Shown here piece by piece: positions 1 to 9,428 of a DNA stretch of 19,548 nt. This DNA comes from Astrocystis sublimbata (taxonomy: Eukaryota; Ascomycota; Sordariomycetes; Xylariales; Xylariaceae). The translations under genes and the position numbers were made by a program. The stretch lies in contig JAJNNY010000160.1 in assembly GCA_022453515.1 (NCBI GenBank), positions 1 to 19,548 on the forward strand. The letters are read 5' to 3'. Within the stretch, counting starts at the first letter, position 1. Each line of letters begins with the position of its first letter. The notes beneath the pieces were generated by a model. It was not told where the DNA came from, searched no databases, and worked only from the letters and a program-made list of their open reading frames with translations.

Positions 1-319
1 TTATGGATCTGAAGTTGAAAACAAGTATGACATATGAAGTCATAGTTCCAACTGTGCCGTTTTCTCGCGTGAAGATGCGCCATGAATAGTAGCAAATGTT
101 GGTTCTAGGAAGGCTTGTTGTTAATGTTGGTTCTTACGTATGGCACTAATTACCAAATAGTAGGAGAGGAATCCTGCCACCATACTTTGTATGAAAGTCA
201 GGAGTTGGTCTCGTAGGAAGGACAAATTTAGATTGCCTTGCTTCAAGTTGAACAGGATTGAGAGCCACTTTTGCCTCGATACATAGTATCGTGCTTGACC
301 GTAGTCAGTTGTTGTATAA
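1..319. other. Intergenic, upstream of gene A (left copy)
   Basis: No gene is supported here. A 12-bp direct repeat, AATGTTGGTTCT, occurs at 95-106 and 123-134. A TATA-like stretch (GTATAAAT) lies at about 314-321, directly over the first ATG of gene A, which may mean translation starts further downstream. The stretch probably holds the gene A promoter. Confidence 0.4.
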
Positions 320-1499
320 ATGACCTTCTGTATGATAAGTGAGATACCGAGTATGGTCAGCTCAATTGAACTAGATCGAATGCCAAATCAAGAGATGGAT
401 CCATTCATTCTAGCCGAGCCTTTACTTTTCTTTTCTTTCACCACAGCCCTCTTCGTTTTCGCCATGAAAACGCCGCCGTCAAGTGTAAAGCGCCAGATTC
501 TCGCTGGCTTCCATGTTCTCCTCGTTGCAATGTCCTTGCAAGCCAGCCCCCTCGTGTTGTCCTTCTATCCCGGCATCACGATTCCATTCGTTATTGGCGT
601 TACCTTTCATACAACTGCATTGATAATTTTCGATCAGCACGTCATGGATCTACGATCGCTGTCCTTTTCGCAGCAAGCTTGGGCCCTCATGCGGACGTGG
701 ATGAACATTCGACGCCTAGCCCGTGCCGGTTATCCCGATTACCACGAAAAGATCACCGGATCCTCCGAACGTCTTTCATTTCTCATCTGCCAATCCTACC
801 AAATCATTATTCTCTGGGCTGTCGGTCGTGTCATTGGCGTACTCTACCCGTTTGTCCTGCTAGAGCTCGGCGTTCAACCCCGCGACTTTGCTCCAGAGAG
901 ACAAGGGATCCTCCCAATCCTAACGCCGCGCGATTTTTTTTCTGAGGGCAACTGTGTCGGTACATTGGATTTGGGCCACCTATCACACATTGAGCTTGTG
1001 GCACTGCGCTCTAGGTATACTGTCCGTCGTCGCACTCCGCTGGGACAATCCTTCTGATTGGCCACCGCTGTTTGGCAGTGTCTTCGAATCCTATTCTTTG
1101 CGCCGCTTCTGGGGAGTTTTCTGGCACCGGCTACATGTGGCTCCCTTCTCGGCTTGGATCCCACCGTCCTTGCATCGCATCGGAGCAGTGCGTGCGCTCT
1201 GGATATTCCTCCTCTCGGGGGCTTGTCACGCCATGGTGAACTGGACCATGTATCACCACAACACATTTAGACATGACATGCGGTTCTTCCTGACAAGTTA
1301 TGCATTGTGTCTAGTCGAGACAATTGTCTCGATGGCGCGGCGAAGAATCGGGGCGAACAGCCGCGGGACAGGGTCAAAGCCTAGCTTCGGCTTTCGACTA
1401 CTTGGATATTGTTGGGTCATCACTTTCCTAGTATGCACAGTGCCAGGGTGGCATTATCCACTCATATACCACAACCTAGCTTTAATTGAAATTAGTTAG
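320..1499 (+). pseudogene. Wax-synthase-like MBOAT O-acyltransferase, one-base frameshift (gene A, left copy)
   Basis: This would be a multi-pass membrane enzyme that moves an acyl group, often acetyl, from CoA to a hydroxyl. The first frame (320 to about 941) has hydrophobic segments such as FILAEPLLFFSFTTALFVFA. The second frame (about 942-1499) carries the family signatures: SVHWIWATYH, DWPPLFGS, SLRRFWGVFWHRLH (about 1098-1136), and LSGACHAMVNW, whose His codon at 1227-1229 matches the usual catalytic MBOAT histidine. The frames meet at a T8 run (934-941). With seven T the join would read DFFLRATVSVHWIW, as expected in the family. The combined length of about 390 aa is normal. The start may be 320 or the ATG at 395 (MDPFILAEP), which begins right before the first membrane segment. 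Fungal relatives act in terpenoid and meroterpenoid pathways, but the substrate here is unknown. Because both copies carry T8, I call it broken. Confidence 0.72.
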
Positions 1500-1969
1500 C
1501 TCATCGGACGCAGCGGCAAGGTTGGATGAAGGCTGCAGGGTGGGACATCACATAGAGTAAATAGATGCCCTTTGAAGCTAAAGCTGCTGATCAATGCCGA
1601 GATTTGACATTGTTGGTGTCGCATATGTAAGTCAATTTTACTGATGCGGTAGGAACAGCGTCTTTTCTCCGCAATAGTTGGTCGCGCCGCATTGCAAGAC
1701 TATAAGTTGTGATTCCCATGCGAGTGTGAGGTGGGGGGTGTGATGAGATAGCTTTATTGTTGGTATCAACGTGCATGCCACGCTTCGAACTACGTAATAG
1801 TGTGGCTTGTCCCTTGCTCCCAGTCTTATTTTAGAATAAGAAGCAAACGTAAGACGAGTAACGGGTTTGTTGTCAATCTTGGCATAACTATGCTTTTTCA
1901 AAGTTGCAGTTTCAGTTTTTCCGTGTCTCAATTCTTTCTTCCTAAATCTGTTCGACCAGCAGTCTCAAC
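1500..1969. other. Intergenic A-B (left arm)
   Basis: No gene is supported. The stretch contains a G6 run near 1733, which is G7 in the other arm. The pyrimidine-rich sequence just before the ATG at 1970 fits a gene B promoter and leader. Short open frames on both strands here lack family features. Confidence 0.4.
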
Positions 1970-2784
1970 ATGTCAGAGCAACTGGAAACCAACGATGACC
2001 CCCCGTCCTACGCAGAGGCAGCGCAAGATAGCGGTCCCACGGACTATGTCATGCAGCCAATGGAAATGGTCTTGGCGGGCAAGAGTATATACGCCGAAAC
2101 TTCGTCCAAGGCGCCACTGTACGAGCTGGACTATGATATCGAGTCGCCGAGGTGTGCATCGATTAAGATCAAATTGAAGGCGCGTCGATGTTGTCGTGGG
2201 GACCAACGACGATGATGAGCCCTCCGTTCGTGACCGTCGCCGCCACGTATTCACTCTTGAGCGGTCGTGGAGAACACGCGATTGGGACTTCCGACACCCG
2301 ATCATGTACGACCCCCTCCCGTCCGGTTGCCCAAGGTTTCTCGCACGCGCAGTCCCCGAGCAAGGTCTGGGACATGTTGGCCTGAAGAAAGCGCGCTTGC
2401 GCTCCGCTTTCACGGCCCTGCCGGTCAATGTCACTAGCAAAGGTAATGAGTTCAACTTACCGGAGTTTGCCAAGAACGCAAAACCTGTCTTTAAGCTGCG
2501 CAAAGGGGAAAGCCGGTGGGAGTGGGAAGATAGCGAGGGCAACGACATCGCGGTCGAGAAGGAGCTCGATGATACGCACCGGCTGGTTGTGACAGCTTCA
2601 CTCCCGCGGACAAAGTCGATACGCTGGTCGCATTATGGTGCAGCCGGCGGTGGGAATCTTCTATGAACCGCACGGAAAACACTCAGCACGGACTAGATGA
2701 TAGTGGGCTAACCCCGGACTATGAAGTGAGGTTTGATAAAGTGCTAACGAATCGCAGTACGACCAAGCTCAAACTAGGACCTGA
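1970..2784 (+). pseudogene. Hypothetical PPSY-motif protein, frameshifted (gene B, left copy)
   Basis: This corresponds to the intact 271-codon frame at 16008-16823. Relative to that copy, three one-base length changes break the frame: an extra G at about 2179, one A fewer at 2612-2614, and one A fewer near 2762. The substitution C for A at 2781 falls next to the TGA. The first 70 or so residues, including PPSY, are intact. The second change returns to the original frame, so most of the protein is recognisable in two frames. All three indels lie in or beside short runs (GG, AAA, A), which makes consensus error at least as likely as real decay. Confidence 0.7.
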
Positions 2785-4009
2785 CGCAGGTGTGAGCGGA
2801 CTCCGGGGTTGGGTATTTAGTGGGCGCAACTTGATTTATTAGCCCCTCTGTAAAACCCCCTCATAAAATAAATATTGTTGATACTCAGAACATGATTGTG
2901 GTCATATATTAGTCCCCAACCTTGGCTGGGGCCGTCCCAAACATAGTTGCCAATGTTCCATTGGTTTTCTCCGTCGAGGAAGTCCCAATTGAAGTTATCA
3001 TGGTTCAGCTCGGACCTGTCGCTCCATGATCATCGTTATGACTCCCAGTCACTTGAGACAGGGATGTCTCCTTGCTCATCGATATTGTCTCATCAGCAGA
3101 TGAGGGCAGACCAAACTATGCCGCTTTTTCCAACTCGGCGAGGTATCTCCGCTCCGTGATATTTGCTAGCCTATGTACCATAGCAATTCTATAACACCCG
3201 ACATAACTCAAAGGCCATGGGACTCTCACTCTCTGAAATAGATGAATGCCCGCTAGGACTAGAGATGGTACAATTACTCCCGCTCTTCGCGCAAGGCGAA
3301 CATTTTGGTCTGTGATCACACTAAACAATACTGGTTAATGTAATCTTAAAATAGATGATATCCAAGACGACTTTACTTTCACATTTCGATCATGGCAGGG
3401 CCGACAGGCGGGCAGCCTGGGAGGTCGATATATGCTAAGCATCTAGGTTGGTTTGCGTAGAGGCTTCAGTGTGATTTTATCAACAAACTGCATTAAGGCA
3501 AGGAAGTGCCCATATCCAGATCCTCGGCTTCACATATCACAAAGAAGGAAAGTCAAGTAGTAGACCTCTACTTGAGACAGGTTATTATGCGGGGTAAGAC
3601 CGTACGTTGTCTTATACAAGCTATGTTAATTTTCTTCCCGTCATTTTAGCAGTAACACAACGTCTCCTATTCACTACCAGTCACATATTGAAGCCTCTCT
3701 TACTAATGCACATCATTTGTATCTACGATTGCCTAGGGAGAGAACTTTACTTTGTATCGACTTAGTTCCTTTTGACGCTGCCTCGGTTGTGAGGTTATTT
3801 GCCAAGGCTGTCGCTAGTGAGCTAGCTGGGATATGCTAGACTCGTTAAACCGGTTGTCCTTAATTGAACAACATATATTCGCCCTGAGATCAATCTTTTA
3901 TTTTAAGTAATGCCAAATTCAAATGAGACATAAAAAGCATTTCTGCTATTGCTTAGTCAACCACGTTGTGTTAGAATAACAACACTTATGTTTTAAGAAT
4001 CATTAGGGC
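2785..4009. other. Intergenic B-C (left arm)
   Basis: A 1.2-kb stretch with no supported gene. It has AATAAA-like sequence near 2866-2875, which could serve as a polyadenylation signal for gene B. It also has short hairpins, such as GAGACA/TGTCTC at 3055-3070 and TCAAGTAG/CTACTTGA at about 3552-3574. Open frames of about 70 codons at 2947-3159 (+) and 3116-3328 (-) show no domain, and I do not call them. Confidence 0.4.
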
Positions 4010-4972
4010 ATGCTGTCTTGCACCGTGTCAGCAGTCACGTCCAAACTCGACTTCGCCAGCGCCACGGTTCCACTTCACCAGTGTGGCGTACCAGCTATGG
4101 TGGCATCGCTAGCATCTAGTTCAGCAGCAGTGATCCCTTTGTCGATCGGTACACATAGTGACAATCATCTAACACAAGATGTCTCTACACCGGAAAATCC
4201 TAAAGCGAACGCTCTGAAGGTTGCGATATGTGCTGGGGATACCGAAGCACTAAGAGCCATGCTCGAAGCCACTCCAGACTTAGCCCAGATACGCATTGGC
4301 CACTTTCAGACAGGCATCCGCACGCCTCTCCACATTTTGACAGACTACCCTGGACATCTTCCGCATCGAGTTCAGACAGCGCGGCTCTTGATTGAGTACG
4401 GGGCCGATATCAATGTTGCATTTGAGGGCCCTCAACACAGCGAGACCCCATTGCATTGGGCTGCCAGCTGTAACGACGTAGACTTGATCGGGACGCTGTT
4501 AGATGCAGGAGCTGACATCGAGGCCCCCGGTGGAGTCATTGGCGGTGGCAGCCCTTTGGCCGACGCCCGGGCTTTTCTTCAGATCGAAGCTGCGCATGAG
4601 TTGATACGGCGCGGAGCATCCGTTGGCCTGCAAGATGCATCGACATTGGGTCTTTTAGATCGTGTGCGAGCGTTCTACGAGAGCGACCCCAGTTATCACG
4701 AACGCAGCGTGAGCAGAAATGTTGCCGCAGAAAAGAATCGCTCGAGGTCGAAAAGCGATCGGCCATCTCAAGAGGAGACAGATGGTGCCTTTTGGAATGC
4801 TTGCCACGGCGGCCAACTTGGAACTGCGAAGTTCTTGTTTGAGCATGGGGCGAACATCAATGCTGTGCCGTCTTGGGAGCCCATCACCCCATTGGAAGCA
4901 GCTCAACGCAGCGAAGCACAAGGAGTGGTTGACTGGCTTAATAACACTGAATGCACTTCACAAAAGCCATGA
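4010..4972 (+). CDS. Ankyrin-repeat protein, N-terminus altered by a one-base deletion (gene C, left copy)
   Basis: The frame encodes 320 aa. The last 260 or so are the ankyrin protein found intact at 13820-14614: repeat units with TPLH twice, GADIN, GADIE, GGGSPLADA and GANIN, separated by a charged linker (KNRSRSKSDR). Ankyrin repeats bind other proteins; no catalytic domain is visible, so the role is unknown. In this arm the ATG at 4179, which starts MSLHPENP in the other copy, is followed by CACCGG instead of CACCCGG, so that start now runs into an early stop. The ankyrin frame instead joins an upstream open frame beginning at 4010. Those extra 60 or so residues are rich in Ser and Ala, with no recognisable domain, and are probably not native. 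Confidence 0.7.
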   Translation: MLSCTVSAVTSKLDFASATVPLHQCGVPAMVASLASSSAAVIPLSIGTHSDNHLTQDVSTPENPKANALKVAICAGDTEALRAMLEATPDLAQIRIGHFQTGIRTPLHILTDYPGHLPHRVQTARLLIEYGADINVAFEGPQHSETPLHWAASCNDVDLIGTLLDAGADIEAPGGVIGGGSPLADARAFLQIEAAHELIRRGASVGLQDASTLGLLDRVRAFYESDPSYHERSVSRNVAAEKNRSRSKSDRPSQEETDGAFWNACHGGQLGTAKFLFEHGANINAVPSWEPITPLEAAQRSEAQGVVDWLNNTECTSQKP

Positions 4973-5775
4973 TGACGACCTCCATATGCATACATATATC
5001 TAGCGAAGGCTCCCTTAGTTGGTTGTGTAAAGCGATCAGACTCCCGAACATCCTTCGCTGACAATCCCTCGTTATTGTCATAGTGTGCCAAGGAAGCTCC
5101 AGATCCTGTTAATGGAATGGACAATACGGGTAGCGAAAGAGAATTCGGCGTCTGGGAATCTGATGTCCATGTCTGGACTCTTGCATCGTGAAACGGAATG
5201 AAGTCGTGGATGACTCGAGAGTGGCTCTTGCTCAAAGTCTCAGAGGCTCTTCTGAGACTACAGGAATAGCTATGGACCACAGCTCTATCAACCCTGGAGT
5301 GCAATTGCCTGATTTGGCCAATATCCCCTGTGCCATGATACGTTATCATTATATTGTCCGGGGTGGTCTCTTATCTATGCGTCTATACGGCGCATATACC
5401 TCCCTGTTTAGTCTTACCACACCCCACATTGCCCCTCACCCGTGATATGTGCCGAACCATTGACCAATGCTCGATTAGATCAATCATGTCGGGTCGTCAA
5501 ACATCCCTAGTTAAATTCAATAGAAACATCGAAATATTAGCTCCTTATCAGCCAGCGTATCTCTATCGGATTGATACAGCCGAAGTGCCAGACATTTTAT
5601 GTTCTACATTGGGACATAGGTGGGCTAGATAAGAGAGCAGCCTCAGGTTTAAAGACTCGGGCCTAAAGCCTACTCTCGCTGTGATTACGTTACAAATGTT
5701 CCGTTCAATTGCACATAAGACAATCTACACACCTGATTGCCTTCCGTCTGCGCCGCCAAATGAAACATTTGTTGC
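4973..5775. other. Intergenic C-D (left arm)
   Basis: An 800-bp stretch without a convincing gene. It holds a 9-bp-stem hairpin (5236-5259). A 148-codon open frame on the minus strand (4903-5349) overlaps the 3' end of gene C and shows no family feature. The last 100 or so bases should contain the permease promoter. Confidence 0.4.
5236..5259. repeat. Perfect 9-bp hairpin (left arm)
   Basis: AGTCTCAGA (5236-5244) and TCTGAGACT (5251-5259) pair perfectly around a 6-base loop. It lies in the intergenic space between the ankyrin gene and the permease. Its function is unknown; it could be a transcription-end structure or a dyad binding site. The mirror copy is at 13533-13556. Confidence 0.6.
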
Positions 5776-7642
5776 TTGTCAGCTTGTTCTCTACGTGCAT
5801 CTCACGTCATGTCAATCTCCGCTGCCGATAGCAAAGTAGACCACGATAGCGAGAAGTATGGCGCAAATATTGATACACATCCTGGAGATGTCGAAGTGTT
5901 GTCCGACGAATTCGTTGAGATAAAAGAGACCAGGAAAGGTCTGCACCAGCGACATGTGCAGATGATTGCCCTCGCCGGGACTCTCGGCACTGGGCTTTTC
6001 CTGTCATCTGGCCAGGCCATTCAGCGGGGAGGGCCCTTGGGAGCACTTCTTGGATACTCTGTCATGGGAACTGTAGCCATTGGAACCGTCTTCGCGGCTG
6101 CCGAGATGGGCGCTCTCATGCCCCTCAATGGTGGGATCATACGCTATGCCGAGCACTTTGTCGACCCTGCCCTGTCGTTCGCGGATGGTTGGAACCAGAT
6201 CTATGCACACATTGTGTCTGTCCCGGCTGAAGTATCTGCTGCTGCTGTGATCATTCAGTACTGGACCTCGGCGAGCAGTGCGATTTTTATCACTGTGCTT
6301 GGACTTCTTATGTTGGGGACAACACTCCTGTGGGTGCGCTTTTATGGCGAGCTCGAGTACGGGTTCTCGATTTTGAAGATATTGCTGGTCATCGGACTGA
6401 ATTTCTTGGTAGGTCGAATCTCTGCCGCTCCGTCCGACTTAGCACGAAGACTAATTGGACACTAGGCTCTTGTGATCACAACGGGAGGAGCACCTAATCA
6501 CGAAGCAATTGGTTTCAAGTACTGGGGCAATCCAGGCCCCTTTACTCAATTCCTTGGCATCGATGGTGCGCTTGGACGTTTCCTCGGATTCTACAGGGTT
6601 TTGAACAGCTCCTTGTACGCATACTCTGGTATCGAAAACATTACTTTGACAGCTGGAGAGACTCAATCACCACGCAAGTCAATACCGATGGCAGCGAGGC
6701 GAATCTTCTGGAAAATTTTGATATTCTACGGTATGTCAACCCAGTTGCGACAAAGAGGGAAAGAAGACAATGCTAATACAAGACAGTGGTTACCATCTTC
6801 TTCGTTGGCCTTATCGTCCCTTCGGACGACCCAAATTTGCTGCATACGACAGGAGACGCGGCCCAATCCCCGTTCGTGATCGCTGCTACGCTCGCAGGGA
6901 TCAAGGTTGTGCCCTCGATCATCAATGCAGTCGTTTTAACTTCGGCCTGGTCAGCTGGCAACTCAATTTTGTTATGGGGATCCCGTAGTCTCTACGGTAT
7001 GGCTCATGAAGGAAGAGTACCCAAGATTTTCACGCGGACGAACCGTTTCGGAGTTCCACATTACTCTGCCCTCTTTTATGGTGTCTTCATAGGGCTGGCA
7101 TATCTATCATTGTCCAGCTCAGCTTCAGAGGCTTTCAACTGGCTGCAAGATCTTGTTTCGATCTCAACCCTGGTGAATTGGCTAAGTATCACAACAGTGT
7201 ACCTGAGACTTTACTACGCATGCCAGAAACAATCGATCTCGAGAGATCGACTTCCTTGGGCAGCGCCTCTCCAGCCATATCTGACTTGGTGGGCCTTTTC
7301 TATGCAAATTATTTTGCTCATCACCGGAGGTTTCTCTACATTCATACATGGCCAGTAAGTTGATGATCTTCCATCACACGTTACCAATGGTCACGTTTGC
7401 TAACCTGTTGTTCATCGCGAAGATGGTCGACAGAGACATTTATCTCCAGCTACATTAACATCCCCATCTTTATAATTCTTTATTTTGGCTTCAAGATCGT
7501 AAAGCGCTCGAAGATCGTCCCATTAGACGAGGTTCCTATTCAACATTATCTAGATATCGCGCAGAGCGAAAAGGAACAGGAGCAGGAAGTTGAGGAGCCA
7601 AGAAAAAGCAAATGGGGTTGGTTAACCATTCTATGGGCTTAA
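5776..7642 (+). CDS. Amino-acid permease, APC/AAT (YAT) family (gene D, left copy)
   Basis: This is a plasma-membrane transporter that imports amino acids with protons. Exons: 5776-6408, 6466-6730, 6787-7354 and 7423-7642, giving 1686 nt and 561 aa, the normal family size. The introns are 57, 56 and 68 bp. Each starts GTAGGT, GTATGT or GTAAGT, has a CTAAT or CTAAC branch site and ends in AG. The joins keep frame and restore conserved stretches (LNFL-ALVITTGGAPNHEAIG, ILIFY-VVTIFFVGLIV). Residues about 60-80 hold the first-helix motif AGTLGTGLFLSSGQ. HFVDPALSFADGWN and PAEVSAAAVIIQYW resemble fungal permeases of the Dip5/general type. About twelve membrane segments are expected. The C-terminus is charged, with an EQEQEVEEPRK stretch. 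The start could also be the ATG at 5809 (MSISAADSK). The specific substrate is unknown. Gene D runs convergent with fragment E, 114 bp away. Confidence 0.92.
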
Positions 7643-7756
7643 AGGTATTGTCTCAATTGTTTATTAATTATTATGAGATTGAACAAGTCTCTGATCTCAG
7701 GTTCATATAAGATTTCAATCCTCCTAAAGTCACCAACTCCCTCAACACGAATATGA

Positions 7757-8398
7757 CTATAGATAATGCCTGACTAAGTCGAGTACGTTTCGTGGAAAAG
7801 CATGTTCTACCTCGCTAAAGGCGTTTTCATACTGTTTCCGAGTTAGCAAAATCTCAGTTGGGGGTTGCAGGTGTTGTACCGCTCCGGGAGTGTGATCAGA
7901 CGTTGCATAGCGACTTGAGATGGCGATTAGTACTCTATGAAATGCTTTAAGCAGTGGGAACTGCTGGGTGCTTAGAGTGACGAGTGTGGAGCACTTTTGG
8001 ATTACCACAGCCACCTGGGAGCTTAAGAATTCGACACTATGGCTACTGCGCTGCAAAAGACACGCAAATATGACCCCGGCACAAAAGATCTCGTGAGCAT
8101 CGAGGAAAGACATCATGGTTTGCCCTTTACTTGACCGATCATAAGACTTGCCAATGAAACGCCTGCAACTTGCGGTTATGTCGTTTTCTATCCCGTAGTT
8201 ACGATTTGTACGAGCTCTATCTATGTCGGTACAGGCAAGTTGCATCAGAAGCCGACAAGAGAGTTGATCGAGGTAATCGGAGACATTAGGTCGAGATTGC
8301 GCAAGACAAGTCAAGGTGTATGGTGTTTCTCTCCAGAAGCAGATATTCCGATAGTCAAATCGAGGAGACTTCCGTTTCCCTGTCCTAATGCTGGACAC
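7757..8398 (-). pseudogene. C-terminal fragment of a fungal Zn2Cys6-type transcription factor (gene E, left copy)
   Basis: An open frame of 213 codons. Its middle and end resemble the C-terminal part of fungal zinc-cluster regulators: FLDAHEIFCAGVIFACLL, then VVIQKCSTLVTLSTQQFPLL, then AFHRVLIAISSR. No Zn2Cys6 DNA-binding motif (CX2CX6C) is present in the fragment or upstream. The frame opens with GTG, not ATG, and the first in-frame ATG is about 50 codons in. A possible branch site and splice acceptor (CCTAAT ... GCTTAG) lie immediately upstream, so this looks like the last exon of a longer gene. The upstream exons are missing; AT-rich and LTR-like DNA follows instead. Without its DNA-binding domain the fragment is unlikely to act as a regulator. 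The family call rests on pattern memory and is moderate. Confidence 0.6.
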
Positions 8399-9324
8399 TA
8401 AGCATGCATGAAGTATTAGGCGATACTTGTAAGCGGCTATCTAGGGTAATAGTATATTATCTTCTAGCGGTGGTACCTAAAGCTAGCGGTTAAAAGATTT
8501 TTTATATCTATGTTTAATAAACTTATATAGATTATTATTGCACTCGTCACACTTACGAAGGGACAGGGCTCCAGCTATATGTGATATATTATACTAAGAT
8601 CTACAGTTAAGGAAGTAAAAAGGAAGGGAAGGATCAGCCGTAAGGCAGATCCTGTCAGATATAAGGGGTATGAGGTTATCCGTATTATTGGTTAAATGAG
8701 GGCTAGATGTAGGACCCATGTCAAGGAACCAGGTCCCCCATACTATTCTAGGACGAGCGCGTCTCGGGAGAGGACAATAACAAGAACAATCAATCACCAC
8801 TTTACCACCTGCTGCAAGTTATCGCTTATATTTGACAGATCCCACTAAATACAGTAAGTGTGTGGGCTAGCCCCTCTATCGATAAGGTCACGTGACTGGC
8901 AGTAGCATGGCACTATCAAGGGCTGGCGGTCTGGCAAAGCACCTTACAGCATGGGATAGCCATGTCAAGGTTTACAAAGGTGCATGCTGTAACTACCCCC
9001 CTCTCGCTGGGCGTAAAAAAAAGTTGGAGTAGTGTTTGAACCGGAGTCCTAGCGGTAAGTGCTTTCTAGCGAAAGGAGGGATTGTTTTAAGTATCTATTA
9101 ATCTGAATTATTATAAGGCTTTTGTTCTCTTAAATTAATAGGTAATTTTTTTATATTATTATTAATAACTATATATTATTAATATTATTTAAATACTTAG
9201 TTAAGTTATTTTAATCCTTTTAATTACGTGTTTTTTTTTAACCTTTTGATTTATCTTATAGCTTATTATTATTAATATAAAGCTTTTAAAAAGTATTGTT
9301 TTTTATAGCTTTAAGCTATTATAG
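8399..9324. other. Repeat-rich, AT-rich inner arm (left)
   Basis: No gene is supported. Outer part: the junction with fragment E and the LTR candidate (8580-8912). Then a short inverted pair, CATGCTGTAA against TTACAGCATG on the same strand, at about 8947-8995. The octamer CTAGCGGT occurs at 8464-8471, 8483-8490 and 9049-9056, with CTAGCGAA at 9066-9073. From about 9080 inward the base composition is extremely AT-rich with long A and T runs, like decayed transposon DNA in fungi. Here the arms differ by several indels instead of being almost identical. Confidence 0.6.
8580..8912 (-). mobile_element. Candidate solo LTR (left copy)
   Basis: Read on the minus strand, a 333-bp unit starts TGCCATGCTA and ends ATATCACA. 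The five bases before it (GATAG) and after it (TATAG) differ by one, as in a slightly decayed target-site duplication. A TATA-like AAATATAAGC lies inside, as in an LTR promoter. No reverse transcriptase, integrase or second LTR is visible, so it would be a solo LTR. The exact ends are uncertain, and the unit may be another repeat class. Confidence 0.35.
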
Positions 9325-9362
9325 CTAATTATAAAAGCGGCTTAGCCAAGTTAAGGTTAGTA
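9325..9362 (+). repeat. 38-bp perfect inverted repeat, left half
   Basis: This segment is perfectly complementary to 9429-9466. It contains the GC-richer core GCGGCTTAGCCAAG inside a very AT-rich context. Just outside it the arms differ by one G (left AGCTAA, right ACTAA on the same strand). Its position directly beside the spacer makes it the natural seed for fold-back pairing. Confidence 0.9.
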
Positions 9363-9428
9363 ATTATAATAGTATTTAGTAAAGAATTTAAAAATAGTTA
9401 TATTAAAATTTTTATAATAATATTATAA
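9363..9428. other. Central spacer of the palindrome
   Basis: This 66-bp spacer contains only A, T and a few G on the + strand, with no C. It is flanked immediately by a perfect 38-bp inverted pair (9325-9362 and 9429-9466). The spacer is partly self-complementary with many mismatches, so the symmetry fades towards the middle rather than ending sharply. In single-stranded DNA the flanks would form a stem with this as the loop. Confidence 0.85.

Larger units (their letters stand above)
1..9362 (+). repeat. Left arm of giant inverted duplication (palindrome)
   Basis: The whole segment recurs reverse-complemented at 9429-18793. Paired coordinates sum to 18791-18794, and the drift comes from single-base indels. 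Differences seen against the right arm: G6 versus G7 near 1733; an extra G at about 2179; AAA versus AAAA at 2612; one A fewer near 2762; C versus A at 2781; an extra G near 2901; one C fewer near 4191; CC versus CCC at 7371; A8 versus A7 at 9015. Differences become denser inside about 9140-9362. The arm starts at the first base of the window, so its outer border is not seen. This list was made by eye and may miss isolated substitutions. Confidence 0.97.

Noticed and set aside
839..945. Intron joining the two acyltransferase frames
   Set aside because: A CTAAC and a T-rich acceptor are present, but no good GT donor exists upstream and removal would delete a conserved segment. One extra T in T8 explains the break more simply.
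874..1266. 130-codon frame antisense to the acyltransferase
   Set aside because: It is rich in Arg and Pro as expected for the shadow of a GC-richer coding strand. The sense strand has the MBOAT motifs.
2726..2757. GTGAG..CTAAC..CAG intron near the end of gene B
   Set aside because: It is only 32 bp. The uninterrupted right-arm frame needs no intron.
3116..3328. 70-codon open frame in the B-C intergenic region (mirror 15465-15677)
   Set aside because: It is short, with no family feature that I recognise and no promoter or splice evidence. It could be an old gene remnant but cannot be supported.
4149..4178. GT..CTAAC..AG intron just before the ankyrin ATG
   Set aside because: It would be only 30 bp, too short compared with the 56-69-bp introns of this window.
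4903..5349. 148-codon minus-strand open frame (mirror 13443-13889)
   Set aside because: It overlaps the 3' end of the ankyrin gene, has no recognisable domain, no intron and no supporting context. It is probably a chance frame.
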